Shown here piece after piece: positions 54,632 to 64,000 of a DNA stretch of 64,000 bases. The DNA is from Aphidius gifuensis. Its lineage: Eukaryota > Arthropoda > Insecta > Hymenoptera > Braconidae. A model generated the notes under the pieces. That model did not search any database. It was given only the letters and a program-made list of their open reading frames with translations, and was not told the DNA's origin. Each line of letters opens with the position of its first letter. Positions within the stretch are counted from its first letter, which is position 1. Both the position numbers and the translations under genes were made by a program. The DNA lies in contig NC_057789.1 in NCBI RefSeq assembly GCF_014905175.1, positions 19,794,555-19,858,554 on the forward strand, in the 5' to 3' direction.

Positions 54632-56658
54632 ATGGCTTCATCAGCAAGCATGGCGATGGCAGAACACATCGAAAGACGTACTTGGTTCGAACGTGGTGAA
54701 AGATTGTTGTATCGTGTAGAATCCAATCGACGTGAAATTTTTGAAACATGGCCATTAGCTCATCTTTTAGATAGTTTTGAATTGGCTTCTGCTGGATTCT
54801 ATTATACAGGAGTTGGTAACTTTGTATGTTGTTTTGAATGTGGGGTTAAAATTAACGATTGGACTTTGGGCGATAATCATCAAAACAAACCAAGTTGTAG
54901 ATTTGTAGGGCGAATACCATGTGGAAATGTCCTTGTGGGCATCCACCCTGACATAGTGGCTGTACCTACTTACTACCCTTATCGGAAAAATATTTCTTCT
55001 GTAATTCCACCGTCATTCCGTTATTCATATTATCCAGCTGCTGTATCAAGACTTGAACATCGAGAATTTATAAGTCTTTTTGATTATGTACCACCACCGT
55101 ACCCTGATCTACAGCCTGAGATTGATGTTAAAACTGCCAAGGTTCGACAATACTTGACTTATGACTTACGCCTAAAATCATATGGATATTGGCCTAAGCA
55201 CATGAGCCAGACAAAAGAAAAGCTGGCTGAGGCAGGGTTTTTCTACACTGGTACTGGTGACTACGTCCAGTGGTATCACTGTGGTAATGGTATCAAAGAT
55301 TGGCTCCCGAATGAAGATCCATGAGAAGAACATGCACGTTATTTTGAAGAATGTTATTTTGTACGTGTTATCAAAGGACAAGAATTTATTGATCATTTTA
55401 AAATACCTTAAACCGATGATCAACCATCAGACGATGAGGAAGGATCAGAAAGTTTGACAATCGAATCGAACTGAATAGTCATTATGAAAAATATACCTAC
55501 GGATTACCTCAGTATAGATGATGTTACGTACCAAGCTAATTATTTTTATATTATCTATGAAATAACAAAAAAAAGAAGAATGTTTAACTGAAAAATAATA
55601 GAATAATAATTTGAGAATAATATAAATTAATAAGCTTAATATTTAACTTGTTTTCATAAAATCCCCTTGTTTTGTTATTCCCTACAGGGTAACGGGTTAG
55701 GAGAGAATGTGTATGATTGTAGATGTACCTTGATGTTAGAATAATCCGAAACCAATATTGTTGAGAGCGTGTCAATCTGGATTGTCGCCTATTGATGTTG
55801 GTAGTCTCGAATAATCCAAACGGTAAAACAAACTCGAAGCACAGAAAACAACACCCCGGAAAAATGTTACAGTCAATTATTTTAGTATTAGGAACAGTCA
55901 ATTTGTGAAGGAAAAGATAATAATTTTATCACAAGGATTATTTAATTTAAATTCACTTGTAAAATTTTATTTATTAGAACGTAAAGGTTAAATTGATTTT
56001 ATTATTTATTTAATTTGATTTGATTTTATAAAAATTTATTTACATTTAATTTAGATATTGTCCAAACGAAAGTTGTCGCAAGAGTGACGCTCCTTAAAAA
56101 TTGAAAATAAAAATTCCCATAAAACTATAATCTAAAGTAGGGGTGATAAAAAGTGGGACCATAGCTGAACCATTCGTATTTAAGGGTTCCCATGTCAGTC
56201 AGCATTTATCATTTGTTTAAACATTTTATTTATAACAATTTAGTAAATTTAACGGATGTAAACTATCGAGTTGCAAAGTTGACTTTGAATTATGGTTCGC
56301 AAAAATAATTTAAAATAAAAAATATAATATTGTGAGAGAAAAGGTAAAATGTTGATTTTGCCAAAATAAAATGAAAATAATTTGAAAAATAAAAAGAAAA
56401 AAATTTAATTGCTTACTCGGTATTTTACAAGTCCTTGAATTTACTAAATATTTAATTTATTTATTTATTATATTGATACCAAGACGTAACAATGAAGATA
56501 TTGAATTTAAATGTAAAATTTTTTCCGAAAAAAATTTAGGTATATTATTTTTACCATGTAGACATTTTGTTTCTTGTGGAAATTGTTTAACTAATTTAAA
56601 AAAATGTGTTATATGTAAAGCAGATATTGAGAAAGTTGTACGACCAATTATTTCATGA
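54632..56658 (+). pseudogene. BIR-BIR-RING inhibitor of apoptosis (IAP), broken
   Basis: The ATG at 54632 begins a frame of 230 residues. BIR1 (about 29-100) has NRREIFETWPL, LASAGFYYTG and CFECG, but the stretch that should carry the zinc-binding His is shortened. BIR2 has LAEAGFFYTGTGD and a YHCG pair, then a TGA at 55322-55324 replaces the expected Trp of its core. In-frame sequence continues with EEHARYFEECYF, supplying the lost His/Cys. A RING follows at 56473-56658 (LGILFLPCRHFVSC, CVICKADI) with the second RING Cys changed to Phe. Between lies about 1 kb of non-coding DNA. IAPs bind caspases and ubiquitinate targets. Both insect and viral IAPs have this layout. Confidence 0.8.
55480..56470. 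other. Non-coding stretch between BIR2 and RING
   Basis: No open frame of note. It may be an intron or an inserted segment; no clean GT-AG pair was identified at its edges. Confidence 0.4.
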
Positions 56659-56855
56659 ATGTAAAAATAAAAATAGTTTTTTGAACATATGAAAATTGTC
56701 TTGTAAATTATTTTACCTATTCATATACCTACGTTGTAAATTAATCGACTTAGTCAATCACAAGCCGTGATTCAGTCCATACCATGGCGCTTACAGTTAT
56801 TTTAATTTTTTCTGTAGTTTTGAAAATAATTGAATCGAGAATATAAACACCGGAT

Positions 56856-57363
56856 TTGTATTATAATCATATCGAAAACGTGCGTCTAGCGAGTAATAGT
56901 CTACAACTTACAACGTATATTTATGTTGACGATCTTCTTAATTCTTTACCGAATATTTTACCTTTGCGTTACTTTGATGCTGATTTGGGTGGGGGTGGTA
57001 ATTATACTAAAGAAGACCCGGGATTGGCTGGTGTACATGAAATATATCAAGAGGATGAAGCAGATAAAATTGTAAAAAATAATTGTGACTTTGTATCACG
57101 GCGACTTCCTTTTTTAGAACAACAACGAAAAAAAATCGCTATGTATACAGAACAAATTATTTCATTATTTCATAAAGACGTTATAAATACAAGACGTAAT
57201 GAAGCGGGTATTGATGGTCTGAGGAAAATTGCAAAAATATCTCTTGCCTACCTTGAGAGACGAATTTTACTGAGTATTATGATACGTCTACTATCACCAA
57301 AAATTTATTCAATATATGAAATCCATCCAGCACCGATAAAACAGCATACTTATCAATCACATT
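56856..57363 (+). pseudogene. Unknown cassette protein A, N-terminal part
   Basis: A 169-codon frame with good protein-like composition: YVDDLLNSLPNILPLRYFDADL, then a GGGGN turn, DPGLAGVHEIYQEDEADKI and a helical middle (IAKISLAYLERRILLSI). It begins at a TTG in the track frame; the real start is not visible. At 57364 it is cut by the 2.1-kb foldback. The continuation on the far side (59453-59721) is in keeping with one protein of about 258 residues. No family recognised; it is soluble and mixed alpha/beta in appearance. Confidence 0.45.
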
Positions 57364-58051
57364 CCTAGCGAAAATGCCGATAGTCGGTTTGTGCACTGAT
57401 CTCATACAAAAACGACACAAAACCGACACACGACTATAAGAATTTCTAAGTCACAAAAATAAATAGTAAGAAGCATTTAAAAAATGAAATATTATGTCTA
57501 AAAATTTCTAAATAGTATTCTTATAATTTAAGACACATTAGAATTTTTTTTAAATAATTTTTTTTTTCGAAAAAACTCAATTTTGTTTATGTATTAAAAG
57601 TGAGGTTAGCTGTCAGAATCATCTGTACACGACTGTGAGATTTTACAATTCTCACACAATTCCGACACACGACTGTGAGAATTGTAAATCCGACCCAATT
57701 CCGATACAAATCCGACAGACGTACGACAGTATATTTTTATTTTGTATTTAATATAAAAAAAGAGCATTTTATTAATAAAAATTTTTGTTCAATATTAAAG
57801 TTATAATATTTTAATAATTTTAGGCATATTAGTTTTTTTTTTTTTGAATAAATTTTGACAAAACAAATAATTGGAATCGTCTGTGAGAATTTGCGATTTG
57901 CAAAAATTTTTGTTTAATAATAAAATAAATATCTTTCAATAATTATAGGCATATTAGATTTTTTTGAAATTATTTTATTAGAAAATTATAATTTTTTGGT
58001 TTTTTTATGAGGTTAAGAACGTTTTTTTTAAATGCTTTTTTTTAAAACTAA

Positions 58052-58397
58052 CCCTGGTAGAAATATTTCTTCGACTTTTCTCCAACTTTTTTTCAACTTT
58101 TCTCCGCCATTCCTCCACCTTTTTACGAAAATGACCCATGGTTGGAGAAATGGCGGACAAATTTCTCCAACCTTTCTCCAACCAAAAATTTACTTCAACT
58201 TTTTTCCGACTTTTCTCCAACTTTTTTCCGCCATTTCTCCAACCTGAAATGTATTCCAACTTTTTTCCAACCTTTCTTTAACCAAAAATTTACTCCAACT
58301 TTTTTCCAACTTTTCTCCAACCATGGGTCATTTTCGTAAAAAGTTGGAAAAAAGGCGGAGAAAGTTGGAAAAAGTTGGAGAAATATTTCTACCAGGG
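58052..58397. mobile_element. Nested foldback MITE
   Basis: Ends CCCTGGTAGAAATATTTC and its exact inverse. The interior alternates CTCCAACTTTTT/AAAAAGTTGGAG and CCATGGGTCATTTTCG motifs on both arms. It lies inside the larger foldback and so is younger. Confidence 0.85.
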
Positions 58398-58672
58398 AAT
58401 ACATTTAATCAGTTTCCCATGTATTTAGTATTTTTGTACTCGAATGTAACTTGTTATGAAACCATGTATTCGGTTTCTCATGTTTCCAATTATTTTTTTT
58501 GTCAAAATTTATTCAAAAAAAAAAAAAATCTAATATGCTTAAAATTATGAAAATATTATAACTTTAATATTGAACAAAAATTTTTATTAATAAAATGCTT
58601 TTTTTTATATTAAATACAAAATATAAAAATATACTGTCGTACGTCTGTCGGAATTGTGTCGGATTTACAATT

Positions 58673-59056
58673 CTCACAGTCGTGTGTCGGATTGTGTCGG
58701 AATTGTCACAAATTCTCACAGACGATTCCAATTGATTTTTTTGTCAAAATTTTCTCAAAAAAAAAAAATCTAATATACCTAAAATTATTAAAATATTATA
58801 ACTTTAATATTGAACAAAAATTTTTATTAATAAAATGCTCTTTTTTTATATTAAATACAAAATACTCACAGTCGTGTGTCGGATTGTGTCGGAATTGTCA
58901 CAAATTCTCACAGACGATTCCAATTGATTTTTTTGTCAAAATTTTCTCAAAAAAAAAAAATCTAATATACCTAAAATTATTAAAATATTATAACTTTAAT
59001 ATTGAACAAAAATTTTTATTAATAAAATGCTCTTTTTTTATATTAAATACAAAATA
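58673..59056. repeat. 192-bp tandem duplication
   Basis: Two nearly identical copies starting CTCACAGTCGTGTGTCGG at 58673 and 58865. They extend the right arm of the large foldback, making the arms unequal. Confidence 0.85.
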
Positions 59057-59452
59057 AAAATATACTGTCGTACGTCTGTCGGATTTGTATCGGAATCGGG
59101 TCGGATTTACAATTCTCACAGTCGTGTGTCGGAATCGTGTGAGAATTGTAAAATCTCACAGTCGTGTACAGATGATTCTGACAGCTAACCTCACTTTTAA
59201 TACATAAACAAAATTGAGTTTTTTCAAAAAAAAAATTATTTAAAAAAAATTCTAATGTGTCTTAAATTATAAGAATACTATTTAGAAATTTTTAGACATA
59301 ATATTTCATTTTTTAAATGCTTCTTACTATTTATTTTTGTGACTTAGAAATTCTTATAGTCGTGTGTCGGTTTTGTGTCGTTTTTGTATGAGATCAGTGC
59401 ACAAACCGACTGTCGGATTGGTGTCGGATCGGTGTCGCCATTTTCGCTAGGG

Positions 59453-59721
59453 ATATTGCTGCATACATTAAACCTAGAAGTTCTTTGATTCTTATAGCCC
59501 AAGATAAAAGTAAATACAGTACCGACGTTAATATCCAGGCATGTCAGTTTTCTTCAGGCGTACCAACATCTTTTTGTACTCATTCTTTTTCTTTACAAGA
59601 TACAAGAAATATAAATTCATGTGAAATTAATTTAATGATGACAAACGAACAAGATAATATGTTAGATTGTGATATTCAATTTTATGAAAATCCTCAACCA
59701 AATTTCATTCTTATACAATAA
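59453..59721 (+). pseudogene. Unknown cassette protein A, C-terminal part
   Basis: Directly after the foldback the frame reads DIAAYIKPRSSLILIAQDKS, then VNIQACQFSSGVPTSFCTHSFSLQ and ends ENPQPNFILIQ. There is no start codon here, so this is the separated tail of 56856-57363. It ends 16 bases before the ATG of the next frame. Confidence 0.45.
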
Positions 59722-59737
59722 AAAATGGTTATATAGC

Positions 59738-60264
59738 ATGATTGAAAATACTGAGTTACGAGTTATTTGTGGTGATGACGTAAAAACCCGCAGACTAAAT
59801 TTTACAGGCATAATATCTGTTAATAGTGGGTGTGGAGCTTGTATCGACTCTGTGACATTAGTCGGGGTTCCTGGCATATCCCAAAATAATGATGAAGTCC
59901 TCCACCCCTATATTGGCGGATATGAATTTTTAAATTCAGTTGAAGGTATAAATGAAACTAATAAAGCAGCGATTGAAAAAATGATTGTCAACTCAAGTCC
60001 TCTAAGTCTTAAAGAAATTGTAAAGATATTAAATGCGGTGAAATTTACTGTGAGTGAAAAAGAAAAAATTCACGATTCACACCCAAAAGTTTTACTGGGT
60101 CAAATACTATAAGGACTTGTTCTTTTGTACCATATTTTAAAAAAACCAACATTAAATTGTTTTTACACAATAAGGAAAAAAATTGAAAAATTCAACGACA
60201 TAAAGGTTGAAAATAATCCTGGAACCCCAGATAGACCAAGCAACACAGACATCTACTAAAATCT
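59738..60264 (+). pseudogene. Unknown cassette protein B
   Basis: The ATG at 59738 starts MIENTELRVICGDDVKTRRL. The frame contains CGACIDSVTLVGVPG and SLKEIVKILNAVKF and stops with TAA at 60110-60112. It then stays open in the same frame to 60264, adding a hydrophobic patch (LVLLYHIL) and NNPGTPDRPSNTDIY. Either the protein ends at 60112 or one nonsense mutation truncated it by about 50 residues. The short distance to the preceding stop suggests a polycistronic arrangement. Family unknown. Confidence 0.45.
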
Positions 60265-60294
60265 GTAAGCTCTCCTACTCTTATTTTAAAAAAG

Positions 60295-60330
60295 TATAAA
60301 AGCATTTGAAAAAAAGTTTATTCCATCAGT
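60295..60330 (+). promoter_or_regulatory. TATA plus TCAGT core promoter
   Basis: TATAAAAG at 60295-60302 and the arthropod initiator TCAGT at 60326-60330 (A at 60328, 33 bases from the TATA start). The predicted leader is only 11 nt before the ATG at 60339. Confidence 0.65.
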
Positions 60331-60338
60331 TATTCAAC

Positions 60339-60716
60339 ATGGCTCAGTACGACAGTGTTCTCGTTCTACCATATACAACTGCTCTTAATAAATCTCATAC
60401 AAAATCATTGTGTGTGGGTCTTGAGTGGACAAGTGAAGAGTTTTTCAAATCTACAATACAAATTATAGCCAGTGATACTAAAAGAAGTATTTTTTTAGAT
60501 AACGAAACGCAATGGCTACCGTTGACAAAAATGAGTAGATCATTTTCATATAATTATGATGGTGACTATTTGAGACCGGACTTCAAACTCAATTACACTC
60601 AACCAGTACATCTTGGAGATTTAATTATAAGTTTTCCAGCCACCGATCATAAACGTAAACGAGGTATTCTTTTTAAACAAAGAAATGTCCGTTTATTATT
60701 TATGAAAAAAAATTAA
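60339..60716 (+). CDS. Unknown cassette protein C
   Basis: A 125-residue intact frame from the ATG at 60339, directly behind a canonical TATA/TCAGT promoter. The sequence alternates strand-like segments (SVLVLPYTTAL, STIQIIASDTKRSIFL, GDLIISFPA) and ends basic (HKRKRGILFKQRNVRLLFMKKN), suggesting a compact beta-rich nucleic-acid-binding protein. I do not recognise a family. It is one of the two frames in this cassette without a visible lesion. The next frame starts within 25 bases of its stop. Confidence 0.6.
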   Translation: MAQYDSVLVLPYTTALNKSHTKSLCVGLEWTSEEFFKSTIQIIASDTKRSIFLDNETQWLPLTKMSRSFSYNYDGDYLRPDFKLNYTQPVHLGDLIISFPATDHKRKRGILFKQRNVRLLFMKKN

Positions 60717-60739
60717 AGGACATTCTCCTATTTCGGACT

Positions 60740-61115
60740 ATGGGTGGCAGCTTGTCAAAAAATATTGACTCATTATCCTGCAGAAGCTTACTCATATGCC
60801 ATTATACGATATTTCCGGAAAAACTTTGGAGGTGTACATATGCATAAAGAAACTCTTCAGCATTATTTACAGATGACTGTTGGGAACCATTTATTTATAG
60901 AAATACAGAAATCCATTGAAGACGAAACAAAACTTAAACCTGGTTTTATGGACCCATGTTTGCCTTTATTGTATAATGATATTTTAGTCAAGAATTTTAT
61001 TCAATTATACGACTTTATTCATCCACAAACTGCACCAAACAGTTTAAATCCTGTGGAATATAGTGGACCAACACCTTCTCATTATGTAGTTCATATGGAC
61101 AATGACGCAGAATAA
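60740..61115 (+). pseudogene. Unknown cassette protein D, likely frameshifted near the start
   Basis: The long frame (60744-61115, from QKILTHYPAEAYSYAIIRYF to HYVVHMDNDAE) has only GTG at its head. The ATG at 60740 lies one base out of register and opens MGGSLSKNID, a good N-myristoylation signal (Gly-2, Ser-6). A one-base shift between about 60770 and 60785 would connect them. The body is helical with a Tyr-rich start and a Pro-rich C-terminus (FIHPQTAPNSLNP). Family unknown; the frame itself is otherwise intact. Confidence 0.45.
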
Positions 61116-61375
61116 AAAATAATCTTGAATAATGAATGAATGAATGAATGATTTGTATTTAAAAAAAATAAATAAATAAAAATAATGACTTGTATTTAAA
61201 AAATAAAAAATAATAATAATAAATGACTTGTATTTTAAATAAATAAAAAATACTTATAATGATAAATGATTGTATTTAAAAAATAAATAAATAAAAAATA
61301 ATAATAATCATAAATGACTTGTATCTAAAAAATAAAAAAAAAATAATAAATTCCTTGTATTTAAAAATGATTTGG
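61116..61375. repeat. Degenerate tandem repeat rich in AATAAA
   Basis: About five units of ATGACTTGTATTTAAAAAAT followed by AAATAAAAAATAATAAT. Many AATAAA signals lie here, directly after the stop of protein D, so it probably served as a polyadenylation region. Confidence 0.6.
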
Positions 61376-61469
61376 CTTGTATATTTTTTTCCCCACCTCT
61401 GTAATAATAATAAGAATTTTGGATTTGTCTGTGTTTTCGAAAAACTACTTCAGTCTTTATTTGAGCGTC

Positions 61470-62063
61470 ATGGATATCGCTATTGTTGTTCTTGGTTTTG
61501 TAGAAAAAGATTTGACTTTTTCACCAAAAGAAATTGCTGTGTTTGGTATAAATGAAAAAATAGCTGGTCATTGGCTATTAACGCGACATTGCGACTTTAC
61601 AACACTCTCAGCGTATGGACGTTTTGAAAACCTGACGCATTCACGTAAACTGAAAATAAATTTGGTCGATGAAGAGTCTGAGGAAACACAAGTCATCAAA
61701 GTTTTAAGGACCATCGCATTGAAAAGCAGACTTATTTTGAGTTCTGGAAATGAATCCTGTGAATATCTCGAGGAAGTACTATGCACGGTAATCCGAAATG
61801 TTGATAAAGAGAGATTTTGGCCTGAATTTATCAAATAATTACCACCGTCGACAACCTGTATTCACCATGGGCTACAGAAAGAAACAGGATGCGCCCTTCA
61901 AGTTGCGCGTCAAATAAAAAAGTGGATGAAGAATAGATATGAATTTATTAAACAAAAAAATTATGATGAGGCTGTTGCTGAACTAAAACATTTACGTGTA
62001 CCTCGTGAGCCTGAAATAGATTATCCGGGAAGTATACGCGGTGTGGATGAAACTGATATTTGA
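61470..62063 (+). pseudogene. Unknown cassette protein E (weak resemblance to an exonuclease-like family)
   Basis: The ATG at 61470 starts MDIAIVVLGFVEKDLTFSPK, then EIAVFGINEKIAGHWLL, and reaches TAA at 61836-61838. The same frame continues without further stops to 62063 with LPPSTTCIHHGLQKETGCAL, RQIKKWMK and an acidic end. One nonsense mutation therefore splits a protein of about 197 residues. The pattern of a short beta start, KEIAV, and a late CxHH...CAL...W block reminds me of an arthropod hypothetical family often thought to have an RNase H-like fold; the acidic first-strand residues expected of a nuclease are not obvious. TCAGT at 61450 could be its initiator. Confidence 0.45.
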
Positions 62064-62560
62064 CATAAAAATAAAAATGTTTATCTTAGTTTTAATGGAT
62101 TCCCCGTCAAAAAATCTACAACCAGAGCCATACTCGAAGTTTTTTCAACAATTATTTTTTTTATAATTAGCGATTATTTATAAAAAATATCAGAGTGAGT
62201 AGTTTATAAAATAAAAAGAACCACAAAGAAATCATTCAATGAGCTTATTTGGCTCAACAGCTTGTAGAAAATTTTCTAATAAATTTTTTGACTATAATAT
62301 GAGATTTTGTAGTTAATTATTTAAACAATTAATAAAGACTTAAATAATTATTTTTTTTTTTTTCATCATTTCTTTTGCCGTACGCACGCGCACGTGACTG
62401 TAGAGCATACTACCCACTTTTTTTTGCCATTAGATTGTTTTTTTTTTAAGATGGCAGATGGTAGCACTCAACAATTCTAGGAATCAATATGGTTTATTTA
62501 TTTTGTATTTAACTGGTTTTTTGAAAATTTGAGATTAAAGTTTTATAAATAAATTTAATA
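62064..62560. other. AT-rich stretch, nothing identified
   Basis: No gene. A CGCACGCGCACGTG patch at 62382-62395 stands out from the AT-rich surroundings. Confidence 0.4.
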
Positions 62561-62625
62561 TAATGAATAATTGTAATATAATAATATATTATTATATTAC
62601 AATTCATTATTAACTAATAAATAAA
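62561..62625. repeat. AT palindrome
   Basis: AATGAATAATTGTAATATAA and its inverse meet around ATATAT with arms of about 24 bp, forming a perfect hairpin. Confidence 0.6.
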
Positions 62626-62879
62626 AATTATAATTTCAATTAACGCGTCCTCCCACCGGAGTTTCGAAAATTTTCAATTTTCAAAGAGAATGCAGCCATT
62701 ACTAATTCAATTTTTCTATTATTTTTCATTCATTTCGTTAGAAACAAAAAAACAAAATAAAAAAAAGTGAGGGAGACATAGTTTGTTTTTTTGTTGCCAA
62801 CGAAATGAATCAAATAAACAAAGAGATCTTCGAAGGATTAAATCAGTGACATATACGAGCGCATGATAGACCGCGTGAC

Positions 62880-63235
62880 ACATAAAATGTTTATTGTTTA
62901 TTATTGTTATAAACAAATGCATTAGTAGAAATTCACAAAAAAATCTATTTTACTTTTTCAAAATGTCCTTCATTTAATGGATTTTTTAGAAATACTGTGC
63001 AACGAATATTTATTGTAAAACAAATTGTTTCAACTTTTAAAAAATTTTAACTTCATAATTTTCCACTGGTCTTTTAGTTTTCAATATTTTTTTTTACAAT
63101 AAATATTTGTTGCACAGTATTTCTGAAATATCCATTTAATAAAGGACATTTTGAAAAAGTGAAATATATTTTTTGTAAATTTCTACCGATGAATTTTTTT
63201 ACAACCATAATGAACAATAAACATTTTAGAAATTA
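62880..63235. mobile_element. Foldback with about 130-bp arms
   Basis: Left-arm words AATGTTTATTGTT, TAGAAATT, TTTTTCAAAATGTCCTT and GAAATACTGTGCAACGAATA return inverted on the right (ATTTGTTGCACAGTATTTC, AAGGACATTTTGAAAAAG, AAATTTCTA, AACAATAAACATT). No coding. Confidence 0.8.
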
Positions 63236-63629
63236 TGGATACAGGCACGTGTATTAAAAAAGATACTTTTTAGTTTAAAAAAAAATTTTTGATTTAAACT
63301 AAAAAGTACTTTTTTTAATAAGTATAATATATTACATATGAAAAAATACAGTGATATTCAAAGTTCCAATATCGATATTTTTAGGATTCAACTATATATT
63401 ATATATCATCTGTCGATATTTATTGATTTTAAATTATTCAAGTTCGTTTAACATACTAAATGCGAAATAGTGTTTGTAAAATATCGTTTGGGAACTGAAC
63501 TATCGAAGTGCTGTAATGTATGTTACACGGCGTATAAAAGTGAAGACGTATTAATATAAATAGAAATAAGAAAATATTAATAAAACAAATCTATTATATT
63601 GACACTTTCAGAAGATATTATCATATCCC
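63236..63629. other. AT-rich spacer
   Basis: A short inverted repeat of AAAAAGTACTTTTT-type sequence at 63255-63325. No gene. Confidence 0.4.
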
Positions 63630-64000
63630 AGACAACGTGTTTTTTTATTCAGTTTTTATAGAAAATTTTCTCACGATTACGGGAAAAATACGGAAAAAAT
63701 TCCTACACATGAGCAAAGTGGTTAAAAATGGAGTTGAAGAATGGAAAAAACGGCTATTTATTGGTTATATATCGTATAGTTATTAATATAACGGTTAATT
63801 CTAAAATTTATTAATATCAATCAATAAAGCTCGTCAAGGAGAAAAAAATGTTTCGATGAAAATTTAGATAATAATTTATAGATTTCAATATATAAATTTT
63901 TTTTGCAAATATAATAATGGCAGTCGATAAAACTCTTCAAGTAAAAAAGAAAGTTAAAATAAAAATTTCGATATATTAAATTTTTCTTTTTTTTAAAAAA
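63630..64000. repeat. Right inverted arm, continuing past the window
   Basis: Reverse complement of 53368-53580, extended by AATGGCAGTCGATAAAACTC and AAATTTCGATATAT modules that match 52.7-53.3 kb inverted. Similarity reaches the window edge, so the arm is longer than seen. Confidence 0.65.

Larger units (their letters stand above)
57364..59451. mobile_element. 2.1-kb foldback splitting protein A, with nested MITE
   Basis: The ends CCTAGCGAAAATG and CATTTTCGCTAGG are perfect inverted repeats, and the arms stay complementary for over 450 bp (for example GTGAGGTTAGCTGTCAGAAT on the left and its inverse on the right). The arms contain repeated CGACACACGACTGTGAGA-like words. It includes a 346-bp foldback at 58052-58397 and a 192-bp tandem duplication at 58673-59056. 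No transposase frame, so it moved in trans. Confidence 0.85.

Noticed and set aside
58005..58550. Phe/Thr- or Lys/Glu-rich frames
   Set aside because: They translate the TCCAACTTTTT repeats of the nested foldback.
49170..64000. DNA polymerase B or packaging ATPase of a Polinton
   Set aside because: No frame with polymerase or Walker-type ATPase motifs was found on either strand.
1..64000. CRISPR array, bacterial operons or rRNA genes
   Set aside because: No short direct repeats with unique spacers, no rRNA-like sequence; introns, TATA/Inr promoters and retroelements point to an arthropod nuclear genome.

Overview
This looks like an AT-rich arthropod nuclear genome, most likely an insect. 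The evidence is BEL/Pao, R1-clade and DIRS-type retroelements, an insect-style inhibitor-of-apoptosis pseudogene, a short-intron serine protease with arthropod core-promoter motifs, and a PP2A-A pseudogene fragment. A parasitoid hymenopteran (for example a braconid) would fit the base composition and the Polinton-type remnants, but that is inference. The only host gene that looks intact is a four-exon S1 serine protease at 33.1-34.2 kb. Almost everything else is mobile or virus-like DNA.

Layout. 1-5 kb holds a 360-bp satellite, a foldback with two tRNA-Gly-like heads and a TIR element. 5.8-10.7 kb is a DIRS-type tyrosine-recombinase retrotransposon (gag, RT/RNase H, recombinase), lightly decayed and inserted into older degenerate Asn/Ser-rich coding DNA that reappears at 10.8-11.8 kb. 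12-19.4 kb is tandem repeats and small inverted-repeat elements. 19.5-40.9 kb is bounded by inverted arms; it contains a young full-length BEL/Pao element (21.78-29.29 kb), several foldbacks, the serine protease and about 2 kb of pentanucleotide microsatellite. 41.5-43 kb has a foldback and the PP2A-A pseudogene. 43.6-47.0 kb is an R1-clade non-LTR element on the minus strand. Around it lie six copies of a short stem-loop whose paired bases covary.

Virus-like region. A truncated BEL LTR abuts, in order, the C-terminus of a Polinton/Maverick-type integrase, a penton-like minor capsid protein, a pVI-like basic protein, a double-jelly-roll major capsid protein and an adenain-like protease (49.17-52.56 kb). 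All are on the plus strand, nearly abutting, and each has one to a few stops or frameshifts. A second stretch follows at 53.4-63.6 kb, bracketed by inverted arms. It carries a broken BIR-BIR-RING IAP and at least five further plus-strand ORFs of unknown family. One has a textbook TATA plus TCAGT promoter, one has a possible N-myristoylation start, and one vaguely resembles an exonuclease-like family. Their closely spaced organisation, shared strand and matching level of decay suggest one endogenised virus or giant transposon, but no DNA polymerase B or packaging ATPase is visible here. This cassette is the best candidate for something undescribed.

The capsid genes would have formed the particle, the protease would have matured it and the integrase would have inserted the genome. 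The IAP would have blocked host apoptosis. The unknown ORFs are presumably accessory or replication functions. All appear inactive now.
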